Source: Tritonibacter horizontis
GTDB taxonomy: Bacteria > Pseudomonadota > Alphaproteobacteria > Rhodobacterales > Rhodobacteraceae
Direction: 5' to 3'
NCBI RefSeq assembly: GCF_001518015.1
Contig: NZ_LPUY01000065.1
Coordinates: 1-64,000, forward strand
Length of the DNA: 64,000 nt
Numbering within the stretch: the first letter of the stretch is position 1; each line of letters begins with the position of its first letter. The position numbers and the translations under genes were made by a program. This document shows, piece by piece, positions 32,396 to 41,127 of the stretch. Below the pieces are notes generated by a model. It saw only the letters and a list, made by a program, of their open reading frames with translations. It was not told the origin of the DNA and ran no database searches.

Positions 32396-33734
32396 CCGGT
32401 TTCACGGCCGGGTCAGCCTCCGGCAACACAGGCCGCCCCCGTCCAAAGAGCGCGATCGCCCCGCGCCGCCCGCGCAAGACCGCCGGTGGCAGGGTCGTCC
32501 AACCGTCGCGCGCGGGCGCCCCCTCGGGCGCCACCTGATCCAACAAGGCCCCTGACACGATGATCTCCATGTCGTGTTCCTTGGTCAGTTGCTCCAGCCG
32601 CGAGGCCGTATTGACCGTATCGCCCAGTGCCGCATATTCCAGACGTTCCTCGTCCCCGACAACACCCGAAAACACCTCTCCCCAATGGAGGCCGATCCCC
32701 ACCCGAACCGGGGGGAGCGCCTTGGCGTGGCGGTATTCTGACCAGTCCCTCATTTCGTCAGACAGACAAAACGCACAGCGCAAAGCGCGCTCCGCCGCCG
32801 CGGTCCCATCGAACAGCAACATGGCCCCGTCGCCGATGAATTTATCCACCATGCCGTTTGTTTGCCGCGCCGCGCGTTGCACCCTGATGCGAAAATCCGT
32901 CAAAAATGCTCCGACCTCGGCCGGATCGCGCCCCTCCGACCAGGAGGTGAACGCGCGCAGGTCAACAAACAAGACGCCCATGTCCTGCCGCCGGCCCTGG
33001 CGGACATCTTCCAGGGCTTCGGCCCGGACACGCTCTGCCAGGCGCGCGGGCAGATACCGTGTCAACGACAGCCGCCGCTCCGTTTCGATCAGCGACCGGT
33101 GCAGCAATTGCCGCAGGGCAGCCGCCGCCACCACCAGCACCACCCCGGCCAGCAGGATCATCGCCAGGCGGGCGATATTGGGCGCCGCGACAACCAGGTA
33201 GCTAAGCCGCAAGACCACCTCTTCGGTCACGACATGATCGGTGCGAAAGCTCAGGTAACACAGGCCAATCGTCATCAGCGTGACGCAATAGGCCTGCAAA
33301 TACGGGTTGAAGCGCAGCACCGCAAACGCCAGCACAACCGGCACCAGCCAGGTCGACGGCAGCAGGAAGAGAAGCACGCCCGGCATCGCCAAATTCTCCA
33401 GCCCGACCCATGTGTTCACCAGAATGAACAGGCAGTCAAAGGTCACAGCCGGCCAGATCATCCAGCGCCGAAATCGGCCGCTGTTGGCCAGCCAGAGGCT
33501 CAGGATCCCGAGCCCGAGATAGCTCAGCATCGACAGGACCGCAAAGACCCATTGTTTGTGCAGGACCTCCGCGACCTCTACTGGCGGTTTGCCCACCGCG
33601 AGGAAAAACACCAGTATCAACCCAAGTGACACCAGGATCCGCAGGATCGAGACGATCTTTTCCGCCCGCAGCTCCGCTTCGCGCAACAAAGCGGCATTCG
33701 GCGTCGGACGCCCGCGCCCCGAACGTGTCCTCAT
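32388..33734 (-). CDS. Membrane adenylate/guanylate cyclase (class III)
   Basis: A 448-residue protein with about six transmembrane helices (roughly 28-215) followed by a class III cyclase catalytic domain (about 245-420). Catalytic motifs: metal-binding Asp in VLFVDLRAFT and DKFIGDGAMLLF, and the ALGDTVNTASRLE transition-state motif with Asn and Arg. It should make cyclic AMP at the inner membrane face, controlled by the N-terminal membrane module. It follows rmuC with a 4-bp overlap, so is in the mutL-rmuC direction, and converges with the PAS kinase gene. Confidence 0.9.
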   Translation of the reverse strand: MRTRSGRGRPTPNAALLREAELRAEKIVSILRILVSLGLILVFFLAVGKPPVEVAEVLHKQWVFAVLSMLSYLGLGILSLWLANSGRFRRWMIWPAVTFDCLFILVNTWVGLENLAMPGVLLFLLPSTWLVPVVLAFAVLRFNPYLQAYCVTLMTIGLCYLSFRTDHVVTEEVVLRLSYLVVAAPNIARLAMILLAGVVLVVAAAALRQLLHRSLIETERRLSLTRYLPARLAERVRAEALEDVRQGRRQDMGVLFVDLRAFTSWSEGRDPAEVGAFLTDFRIRVQRAARQTNGMVDKFIGDGAMLLFDGTAAAERALRCAFCLSDEMRDWSEYRHAKALPPVRVGIGLHWGEVFSGVVGDEERLEYAALGDTVNTASRLEQLTKEHDMEIIVSGALLDQVAPEGAPARDGWTTLPPAVLRGRRGAIALFGRGRPVLPEADPAVKPVS

Positions 33735-34966
33735 TCTCCCGGTGTTTCCAAGGCGACGACCTGGCCCACGCCTTCGGCGCTGAGCTCTTCAAAATCGAAG
33801 TTGTCGAGCCGCTGCGCCCGACGCCCGGCCTTGTCCGCGCTGATCTTGATATCCGACAGATCCTTTTGCGCCTGGCCGAAATGACGGTCCAGATTGACCA
33901 CCCGGTCACCCAGACGCTCCACATCCTTGTGGAGCAACCCGAGTTCCTTTCGGATCGCCCCCGCCTGTTCCCGCATCCGCGCATCCTTCAGGATCGCCCG
34001 CATGGTGTTGAGGGTCGCCATGCAGGTGGTCGGGGAGACGATCCAGACCTTAAGCGAGAACCCTTCGCGCACCACATCAGAGAAATTGGCGTGCAGCTCC
34101 GCATAGACCGCTTCGGACGGGAGGAACAGCAGCGCGCCATCGGCCGTTTCGCCTTCAAGGATATATTTATCCGAGATGTCCCGGATGTGCTTGCGCAAGG
34201 CGCCCTTCAGCAACCGCGCAGCCTGTGCCCGCTCCTCTGGCGTCTCGGCCCGGCGCAGGGCCTCATAGGGTTCCAGCGGGAATTTGGAATCGATGACAAT
34301 CGGGCCCGGCGGGTTGGGCAGACGGATGATGCAATCGGCGCGCTTGCCGTTGGACAGCGAATACTGGAACGCATAGGCATCGGTCGGCAGCGCCTTGGAC
34401 ACAATATCGTTCAACTGGATCTCGCCAAATGCCCCGCGCGTTTGCTTGTTCGACAGGATATCCTGCAGCGACAGCACATCGCCCGACAGTTTGGTGATAT
34501 TGTCCTGCGCCTTGTCGATCACGGCAAGACGTTCCTGCAACTGCGTCAACGAGGTCGCAGTGCGCTTGGCGTTGCCATGCAGGCTCTCGCTCATCCGTTC
34601 CTGCATTTCGGCAATGGCGCGGGCCTGTTTCATGGCGTTGTCCGCCAGCCGGTCGTTCATCCGCTGCTGCACATCGCCCAGCCGGTTTTCCATCGTTTGC
34701 AGGATCTGCAACTGGGCATTCGCCTGCGTATCAGAGACGGTCTGGAGATTGCCGCGCAACGCCTCCTGCCCGGAAGACAGCTGCTGCGCAACCTGACCGA
34801 TATTGGTCATCTGCTGCGTCAGCGGCGCAATTGCCCGCACCGCCCGCGCCGAGTTTCGCATCGACAGAAACAGCAGAACGAACAGCAACAGAACAGCCGC
34901 GCCAGCGCCCAGAATCATCAGACCCAGCGCATCCATATTGGCGATGGCCTCATCCATGCCCTCCAT
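33731..34966 (-). CDS. rmuC: DNA recombination protein RmuC
   Basis: RmuC family, nuclease-fold protein linked to limiting inversions at short repeats. The 411-residue protein has one N-terminal membrane helix (about 13-35), a long coiled coil (about 45-180, rich in Q/L/E), and the RmuC core (GAFGEIQLNDIV, PIVIDSKFPLEPYEAL, FLPSEAVYAELHANF, VWIVSPTTCMATLNTMRAIL). The start at 34966 has AAGGAG 7 nt away. It lies 18 bp after mutL and overlaps the cyclase gene by 4 bp, so the three may be one transcript. Confidence 0.94.
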   Translation of the reverse strand: MEGMDEAIANMDALGLMILGAGAAVLLLFVLLFLSMRNSARAVRAIAPLTQQMTNIGQVAQQLSSGQEALRGNLQTVSDTQANAQLQILQTMENRLGDVQQRMNDRLADNAMKQARAIAEMQERMSESLHGNAKRTATSLTQLQERLAVIDKAQDNITKLSGDVLSLQDILSNKQTRGAFGEIQLNDIVSKALPTDAYAFQYSLSNGKRADCIIRLPNPPGPIVIDSKFPLEPYEALRRAETPEERAQAARLLKGALRKHIRDISDKYILEGETADGALLFLPSEAVYAELHANFSDVVREGFSLKVWIVSPTTCMATLNTMRAILKDARMREQAGAIRKELGLLHKDVERLGDRVVNLDRHFGQAQKDLSDIKISADKAGRRAQRLDNFDFEELSAEGVGQVVALETPGE

Positions 34967-34984
34967 CAGACACTCCTTGAGCTG

Positions 34985-36919
34985 CTAGCTGCGGCCGAAC
35001 AGGCGTTCGATATCTGCAAGTTTCAATTCCACATAGGTGGGGCGGCCATGGTTGCATTGCCCGGAATGCGGCGTCGCCTCCATCTCGCGCAGGAGCGCGT
35101 TCATCTCCTCGCCGCGCATACGCCGCCCTGACCGGATCGAGCCGTGGCAGGCAACGCGGGACAGGATCGCCTCAAGCCGCGCCTGAACAAGCTGGCTTTC
35201 GCCCTGATCAGCCAGTTCGTCCAGAATATCCCGGATCATCGCCTCAGCATTGACTTCACCAAGGATCGCGGGCGTTTCCCGCACCGCCACCGCATTGCCG
35301 CCAAAGGCCTCGATCCCGAGACCAAACCGCGCCAGATCCTCGGCAACCTCCAGCAGCCGGGCGCAATCATCCTGCGATAGCTCGACGATTTCCGGGATCA
35401 GCAGCGCCTGAGCGGCAACGCCGGTGTCGGCCATCTGTGTTTTGAGCTTCTCATACACCAGCCGTTCATGCGCTGCATGCTGATCGACGATCACCATACC
35501 GTCGCGGGTCTGCGCAATAATGTAGTTCTCGTGCACCTGCCCGCGGGCCGCGCCCAGAGGCAGCTCTTCGATCCGGGCAGACTCCGCCTGGGCTGCTGTC
35601 CCGGCGTGATCTGCACCAGGCTGCGGCTCTTCGACGAGGCGGCCACTATAGGCGCTGGAAAGTTCCGCAAAGCCCGCCGATGGCGGCGCATCAAGGGTCC
35701 GCTCCTGCGGCATGCCGGGGGATTGCGCCGCATAGGCGCTGTTGCGTGCGCCGCGCGATGGCCGGTCCATCTGATAGATACGTGGCGCACCAGAGGCCGT
35801 GGGGGGTTCGGGCCGCATTGCACCCAGCGTGGCCCCCGCCACCGTGGATGAAGCCCGGTGCCCCGCCTCTGCCAGCCCATGGCGCAGGGCAGAAACGATC
35901 AAGCCGCGCGCCACGCCGGGATCGCGAAACCGCACTTCGGATTTGGCCGGGTGGACGTTGACATCCACCAGTGTCGGGTCGCAATCCAGAAACAAGGCCG
36001 CCGCAGGGTGACGGTCACGGCTGAGAAAATCCATATAAGCGGCGCGCAAGGCCCCGGTCAGCAGCCTGTCCTTCACCGGGCGCGAATTCACGAACAGGAA
36101 TTGCGTCACCGCAGCCCCGCGCGAATAGGTCGGCAGCGCTGCATAGCCAAACAGGCGGATCTCGTCCCGGGCTGCGTCGATCTTTAGCGCGTTTTCTGCA
36201 AATTCCCGCCCGATCACATGGGCCAGGCGCCCATGCAGCGCATCAAACAGATCGCCATTCATCGGGTCCGCGCGGAACACGACCCGCCCCTCACCACCGC
36301 CGGAGACATCGCGCAGCGTGAACCCGACCGCAGGTTCGGCCATCGCCAAGCGTTTCACCGTATCGGCAATCGCCTGGCTTTCGGCCCGGTCGGTTCGCAT
36401 GAACTTCAGCCGCGCCGGCGTCGCAAAGAACAGATCCCGCAGCTCGACAACCGTGCCCTGGCGCAGGGCCGCGGGCTTGACCGGGTCCATCTGACTGCCG
36501 CTGACACGGAGCTGGGCGGCCTCGTGCCCCTCGGCGCGACTGGTAATGGTCAGTCGCCCCACCGCACCAAGCGAAGGCAGCGCCTCGCCCCGAAAGCCAA
36601 AGGTATGGATGTTCAGAAGATCGGACCCGTCGATCTTGGACGTGGCATGACGCGACAGGGCCATTGGCAGATCCGCAGGCGACATGCCGCAGCCATTGTC
36701 GGTAACCCGGATCAGCGTCTTGCCGCCATCCGCGATCTCCACTGTGATCCGGGTTGCCCCGGCATCAATGGCGTTCTCCACCAGTTCTTTCACCGCAGAG
36801 GCCGGACGCTCCACGACCTCGCCGGCGGCGATCCGGTTGATCGCACTCTCGTCGAGCTGCCGGATGACCGGGCGCACTTGGGTGGGGGATTCGCTGATTT
36901 GGGGGTTGGGAGTAGACAT
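34985..36919 (-). CDS. mutL: DNA mismatch repair protein MutL
   Basis: GHKL ATPase coordinating mismatch repair, 644 residues. N-terminal motifs: KELVENAIDAGA, DNGCGM and TFGFRGEALPSL; after a variable linker the C-terminal domain carries DQHAAHERLVYE (the DQHAx2Ex4E endonuclease motif), ACHGSIRSG and CNHGRPT. This predicts a nicking MutL, as in most bacteria without MutH. The frame is open to 37072, but the first conserved start is the ATG at 36919. No Shine-Dalgarno is present there; an A/T-rich -10-like TAAATA seven bases before the ATG hints at a leaderless transcript. Confidence 0.95.
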   Translation of the reverse strand: MSTPNPQISESPTQVRPVIRQLDESAINRIAAGEVVERPASAVKELVENAIDAGATRITVEIADGGKTLIRVTDNGCGMSPADLPMALSRHATSKIDGSDLLNIHTFGFRGEALPSLGAVGRLTITSRAEGHEAAQLRVSGSQMDPVKPAALRQGTVVELRDLFFATPARLKFMRTDRAESQAIADTVKRLAMAEPAVGFTLRDVSGGGEGRVVFRADPMNGDLFDALHGRLAHVIGREFAENALKIDAARDEIRLFGYAALPTYSRGAAVTQFLFVNSRPVKDRLLTGALRAAYMDFLSRDRHPAAALFLDCDPTLVDVNVHPAKSEVRFRDPGVARGLIVSALRHGLAEAGHRASSTVAGATLGAMRPEPPTASGAPRIYQMDRPSRGARNSAYAAQSPGMPQERTLDAPPSAGFAELSSAYSGRLVEEPQPGADHAGTAAQAESARIEELPLGAARGQVHENYIIAQTRDGMVIVDQHAAHERLVYEKLKTQMADTGVAAQALLIPEIVELSQDDCARLLEVAEDLARFGLGIEAFGGNAVAVRETPAILGEVNAEAMIRDILDELADQGESQLVQARLEAILSRVACHGSIRSGRRMRGEEMNALLREMEATPHSGQCNHGRPTYVELKLADIERLFGRS

Positions 36920-37010
36920 AACACTATATTTAGCATGCTGCTGCGCGATTCTGCCACCCGCAATACGCCCTGTCGCAGGGGGCTTCAATACCGGTTGCGC
37001 GGGTTGACGC

Positions 37011-37937
37011 TCAGACGCCCGACGGTGCGCCCGCGCGACGACGGCACGGACCCCAGAGCGCCGAAATGGCAAGGATCACGCCAGAGACGGTGGCAATCAT
37101 GCCTGCCGCGCTGACCGCATCCGCCATCCCCACCCACATCGGGCCATAGCCTGCGAGGACATAGCCGACAATCGCTGAAACGGATGCAAAAACCACGCTC
37201 CAGCCCACCTGCACCTCCAGCCGGTTGGTCATCATCCGGGCGGCGGCGGGCGGACAGATGAACATGGCAATCACGATGATCGACCCCACCGCATCAAAGG
37301 CAGCGACCGCTGCAAGTGCCGCCATCAGGACCAACGCCAGCCCGAGCCATTCGGTGCGCATCCCCAGCGTGCGAGCAAATCCCTCGTCGAAGGTGGCGAT
37401 TTTCAATGGCCGCCAGAACAGGGCGATGAAGGCGGCCACGACGACCAGCGTCGCCGCCATCCGTGGCAGCTCCACCGGCAGATAGGCCAGGGCCTGCGGA
37501 TCCAGCAACGAGTCCCAGCCGGTACCGTCAAGCCAGATCAGGCTCTCCAGGTTGCCATAAAGCGCGTGTTCCACATCAAGATGCACCGAGGACGTGTCGC
37601 TTTGCTCCAGCAGCAACACCCCGGCGGCAAACAGCGTGGTGAACACCACCCCCATGGCAGCGCCCGGTTCGATCCGCCCCAGCCGGCGGATCCCCTCGAT
37701 CATGACCACCGCCACGATCGCAGCGCCCGCCGCCCCCAGCATCATCGGCCAGGTGGAAATCGCCCCCGTCAGCAAAAAGGCAACCACAATCCCCGGCAGC
37801 GCCACATGGCTGATGGCATCGCCGATCAGCGCCTGTTTGCGCAGCAACAGGAAATTTCCCGGCAGGGCACAGGCCACCGCCGCAAAGATCCCGATCAGGA
37901 GCGGCGTCAGGGACAGGGTTACAAACTCGCTCGCCAT
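37011..37937 (-). CDS. Metal ABC transporter permease 2 (TroD-like)
   Basis: ABC-3 family permease for Mn/Zn/Fe import, 308 residues, about eight to nine helices. Family motifs: ALPGNFLLLRKQALIGDAISHVALPGIVVAFLL and the EPGAAMGVVFTTLFAAG region. The ATG overlaps the stop of the first permease gene (TGATG), so it is translationally coupled. It is the last gene of the four-gene transporter operon, 91 bp ahead of mutL. Confidence 0.92.
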   Translation of the reverse strand: MASEFVTLSLTPLLIGIFAAVACALPGNFLLLRKQALIGDAISHVALPGIVVAFLLTGAISTWPMMLGAAGAAIVAVVMIEGIRRLGRIEPGAAMGVVFTTLFAAGVLLLEQSDTSSVHLDVEHALYGNLESLIWLDGTGWDSLLDPQALAYLPVELPRMAATLVVVAAFIALFWRPLKIATFDEGFARTLGMRTEWLGLALVLMAALAAVAAFDAVGSIIVIAMFICPPAAARMMTNRLEVQVGWSVVFASVSAIVGYVLAGYGPMWVGMADAVSAAGMIATVSGVILAISALWGPCRRRAGAPSGV

Positions 37938-39139
37938 CAATGGGCCTCCCTTGCGGGGACGATCTTGCCGTCGATTTCGGCGATTTGATCCGGTGTCAAC
38001 ACGGTTTCGATCTCACGCAATCCATCATAGAGCGCCGCTGCGGCCTCCTGTGCCTGATCGCGGCGCAGGATTTCCCAGCGCCGCTCGTCCCGCAGGGCCT
38101 TGGCCGCCCGGGCGCGACCGGCCCGCGTCGCGACGCCATCGGCCCGCACCAGCCCCGCCCGCGCCAACAGCCGCAGTGTCAGCGGCTCATAGATGGTCTG
38201 CGCCTGAGCCAGCGCAAGCAGGCCCTGACGCAGGTGAACACGCCGCTGAAACCGCCGATGCCGCAGCACAGCGGCCAGCACACCCCGATTCGGGGCCACC
38301 AGCAGCGACAGCGCAAACAGGGCAAAGCTCATCAGCACGATGATCGGTCCGGTCGGCAAATTCGGGGCCGAGGCCGAAAGGGCCGCGCCGAGGTAGGCCG
38401 CCACCGCACCAAGGATACCAGACAGGATGACCACCTGATCCGCCCGCTCGGTCCAGAACCGCGCCGTCACCGGCGGGATGATCAAGAGCGCCACGATCAG
38501 GATCAAGCCAACGACCTTGAGGCCAACGACCGTCACGGCCATCACAAGCGCCATCATCAACATGTCGATCCTGCTGACCGACAGGCCCCGCGCCGCCGCA
38601 TACTCCGGATCGAACGCCACAAGCGTCATCGGACGCCGCGCCAGCAGGATCATGACCAGCACCGCCGCGCCGCCCCCGGCAATGACCAGCGCGTCCGAAT
38701 AAAGCATCCCCGCGGTAGAACCCAGCAGGAACCCCTCAAGCCCCGCCTGCCGCCCGGATCCCAGCGTCTGGATCACCGTCAGCAGAACGACACCAAACCC
38801 GAAGAAGACCGACAGGACAGCGCCAATGGCGGCATCCTCGGCCAGGCGGGTGTTGCGGGTCAGCCAGTTCATGCACCACAGACCGATCCCTGCTGACACG
38901 GCGGATCCGACCAGCAGGGCCGCCAGATTGCGCCCCTCGCCGCCAAGACCGACGAGGATCAGGAACGCCACGCAGATGCCGGGCAATGTCGCATGGCTCA
39001 CCGCGTCGGAAACCAACGCCCGTTTGCGCAGGAACAGAAACGTTCCGGTGATCCCCGAGGCGGCCCCCAGTAGCGTCGCACCCACCGCGACCAGCGTGGC
39101 GTTGTAGCCCAATTGCAAAAACAGTGCGTCAAACAACAT
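37937..39139 (-). CDS. Metal ABC transporter permease 1 with C-terminal cytosolic extension (TroC-like)
   Basis: ABC-3 family permease with the usual helices up to about residue 275 (FLFLRKRALVSDAVSHATLPGICVAF, EDAAIGAVLSVFFGFG), then a 115-residue charged soluble tail (HRRFQRRVHLRQGLLALAQA ... LLARAGLVRADGVATRAGRARAAKALRDERRWEIL). The tail has the helix pattern of a winged-helix domain, as in TroC-type permeases fused to a DtxR/MntR-like module. Total 400 residues against about 290 for a plain permease. It follows the ATPase gene by 5 bp. The extension may sense metal or regulate gating (inference). Confidence 0.9.
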   Translation of the reverse strand: MLFDALFLQLGYNATLVAVGATLLGAASGITGTFLFLRKRALVSDAVSHATLPGICVAFLILVGLGGEGRNLAALLVGSAVSAGIGLWCMNWLTRNTRLAEDAAIGAVLSVFFGFGVVLLTVIQTLGSGRQAGLEGFLLGSTAGMLYSDALVIAGGGAAVLVMILLARRPMTLVAFDPEYAAARGLSVSRIDMLMMALVMAVTVVGLKVVGLILIVALLIIPPVTARFWTERADQVVILSGILGAVAAYLGAALSASAPNLPTGPIIVLMSFALFALSLLVAPNRGVLAAVLRHRRFQRRVHLRQGLLALAQAQTIYEPLTLRLLARAGLVRADGVATRAGRARAAKALRDERRWEILRRDQAQEAAAALYDGLREIETVLTPDQIAEIDGKIVPAREAH

Positions 39140-39144
39140 GCGCG

Positions 39145-39948
39145 TCAGGCCGTCGTGGCAATTTGGTCAACCTGCGCCGTCGCCAGACGTCCGCCATAGG
39201 CCGCCTGCAATGTCTCCGCCGTGAAGGCCTCGTCCACCGGGCCTTCGGCCACCTTGCGGGTGTTGATCAGGAACACATTGTCGAAATAATCCCGCACCGT
39301 CGCCAGATCATGATGCACGGCGACCACGGTCTTGCCCTCGGCCCGCAGATCCTTCAGCACGCTGATGATCGCCTTTTCCGTCGCCGCATCGACCCCGGCA
39401 AAGGGTTCATCCAGCAGGTACAGATCCGCGCCCTGGGCCAGCGCCCGCGCCAGAAACACCCGCTGCTGCTGGCCACCCGACAGCTGGCCGATCTGGCGCT
39501 CGGAAAATTCGTGCATGCCAACCCGGTCAAGACAGTCCCGCGCGATCTGACGGTGGCTGCCCCGGATACGCCCAAGCAGGCCGAGGTCCCGGTACAGCCC
39601 CATCATCACCACGTCGATGACGCGAGTGGGGAAATCCCAGTCGACCGAGGCCCGCTGCGGCACATAGGCAATGCGCGCTCGTTGATGGTCGAGCGGCCGG
39701 CCAAAGACCTGCACCCGGCCCGACAGCGGTGGCACGATCCCCAGCGCCGCCTTGAGCAAGGTCGACTTGCCGGCGCCATTTGGTCCGATGATCGCGGTCA
39801 TCTGCCCAGCCACGACGGTCATGTCGACCGAAAAGACGGCCGGCTTTTCGCCATAGCTGACGGTCAGGCCCCGAATGCAAAGCGGGCTGCTGCTCAGCCC
39901 CGCCTCTGCCGCAGACTGTCCGTTCTGGCTGGCCAGTGAAAGTTGCAT
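39145..39948 (-). CDS. Metal ABC transporter ATP-binding protein (TroB-like)
   Basis: ATPase of 267 residues: Walker A GPNGAGKST, Q-loop AYVPQRASVDWDFPTRVIDVV (the VDWDFP sequence is typical of Mn/Zn/Fe importers), signature LSGGQQQRVF, Walker B LYLLDEPFAGVD and switch His in VAVHHD. It lies between the binding-protein gene (2-bp gap) and the first permease gene (5-bp gap), forming a tight operon. Confidence 0.94.
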   Translation of the reverse strand: MQLSLASQNGQSAAEAGLSSSPLCIRGLTVSYGEKPAVFSVDMTVVAGQMTAIIGPNGAGKSTLLKAALGIVPPLSGRVQVFGRPLDHQRARIAYVPQRASVDWDFPTRVIDVVMMGLYRDLGLLGRIRGSHRQIARDCLDRVGMHEFSERQIGQLSGGQQQRVFLARALAQGADLYLLDEPFAGVDAATEKAIISVLKDLRAEGKTVVAVHHDLATVRDYFDNVFLINTRKVAEGPVDEAFTAETLQAAYGGRLATAQVDQIATTA

Positions 39949-39950
39949 GG

Positions 39951-40916
39951 CTAATGTCCCGCCCCGAGTTTGCCATCCATGCCGCCGACAGGCACATCCG
40001 CGCCCAACGCCCCGGCGATGGTGGTAAAGTTATGGTCCAGCATACCAATATAAGTCGCCTCATAGGTCCCATCTGCGCCCATGGCGTCGGAAAACAGCTC
40101 TCCCCCGATCACGACATCGTGACCCTTGGCGCCCGCCCCCTCGATCAGGGCCCGCATCGACCGGTCAGCGACCGAGGTTTCGACAAAAACGGCCCCGATC
40201 TGGCGCGCCACCAGGATATCCACCAGGGTTCCGATGCGGTTCAGCCCCGCTTCGGACTGGGTGGAAATCCCCTGCAGGCCCAGCACCTCGAAACCATAGT
40301 CGCGCCCGAAATACCCAAAGGCATCATGCGCCGTGACCAACACCCGGTTGTCCTGCGGAACATCGGACACGATTTGTTGGCCGTAGGCCGACAGACGGTC
40401 CAGCTCGCCCAGGTGGCGGGTCAGATTGGTGTCGAAAATCCCGGCGGCCTCCGGCCGCGCCTGGGTCAGGGCGCGCGCAACCTCCGCCACCACATAGGTC
40501 CACATCCGGGGGCTCATCCAGACATGGGGGTCGTATTTGTCGGCATAGTCATCATGGCGGCGCAGCAGATCCTTTGGCGTGGCCTCCGCCACCGCGACCA
40601 CCTTGCGTTTGCGCGCCAGCGCGTGAAAGAAATCTTCCATCTGCGCTTCAAGGTACAGCCCGTGCCACAGGACCAGATCCGCGCGTGTCATCGCGGCGAT
40701 GTCACTGCGGGTCTGGCGATAGGCGTGCGGGTCAACGCCTGCCCCCATCAGGGCCACCACCTCCACCTCGGCACCGCCGATCTGGCGCGCCGCATCAGCG
40801 ATCATGCCGGTGGTGGCCACGACCTTCAACGGGCCCTGCGCTGCCGCAGCCGGCAGCGTCGAGGCAAGCCCGGCAAATGTGCCAATCCCCAGAAGCGTCT
40901 GTCGTCGGTTCAGCAT
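39951..40916 (-). CDS. Metal ABC transporter substrate-binding protein (TroA-like)
   Basis: Cluster A-I periplasmic binding protein for Mn, Zn or Fe, 321 residues. The export signal begins MLNRRQTLLGIG and could be Tat or Sec. Predicted metal ligands: His in GAGVDPHAY, His in DPHVWMSP, His/Asp in TAHDAFGYFGRDY, and a late acidic residue in GGELFSDAMG. There is no His-rich loop as in ZnuA, which slightly favours manganese or iron over zinc. AGGGAG precedes the ATG. It opens the operon and lies 78 bp from a Fur-type box. Confidence 0.92.
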   Translation of the reverse strand: MLNRRQTLLGIGTFAGLASTLPAAAAQGPLKVVATTGMIADAARQIGGAEVEVVALMGAGVDPHAYRQTRSDIAAMTRADLVLWHGLYLEAQMEDFFHALARKRKVVAVAEATPKDLLRRHDDYADKYDPHVWMSPRMWTYVVAEVARALTQARPEAAGIFDTNLTRHLGELDRLSAYGQQIVSDVPQDNRVLVTAHDAFGYFGRDYGFEVLGLQGISTQSEAGLNRIGTLVDILVARQIGAVFVETSVADRSMRALIEGAGAKGHDVVIGGELFSDAMGADGTYEATYIGMLDHNFTTIAGALGADVPVGGMDGKLGAGH

Positions 40917-40993
40917 GCGTGGGCTCCCTGCTCACAGATTCTCGAAACACCTGACTGCAATATGAGAACGGCTCGCAACTTCGTCAATGAAAA

Positions 40994-41008
40994 TGAGAAT
41001 TATTCTCA
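40994..41008. promoter_or_regulatory. Fur-family (Fur/Mur) box
   Basis: TGAGAATTATTCTCA is a perfect 7-1-7 palindrome, one base per arm away from the classical Fur 7-1-7 core TGATAAT-n-ATTATCA. It lies between troA-like and deoC, 78 bp from the former and 119 bp from the latter. A degenerate half copy (TGAGAAC) lies about 35 bp nearer troA. Repression of the metal importer in metal-replete cells is the expected role. Confidence 0.75.
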
Positions 41009-41020
41009 AAATAGACTTCG

Positions 41021-41042
41021 TTTTTGTCCTTTTGGTCAAAAA
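41021..41042. promoter_or_regulatory. Second inverted repeat in the troA/deoC divergent region
   Basis: TTTTTGTCC and GGTCAAAAA flank TTTT; the arms match with a single mismatch. It is 86 bp before the deoC ATG and 12 bp from the Fur-type box. It could be a separate operator for deoC; the regulator is unknown. Confidence 0.35.
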
Positions 41043-41127
41043 ATGATCAACAAACCCGGTGCCAATGCTTGCATTGAAGGGGGTCGGCATGCGATTTTGC
41101 GGGCAAATCTTTCGAGGACTCCCGCAC

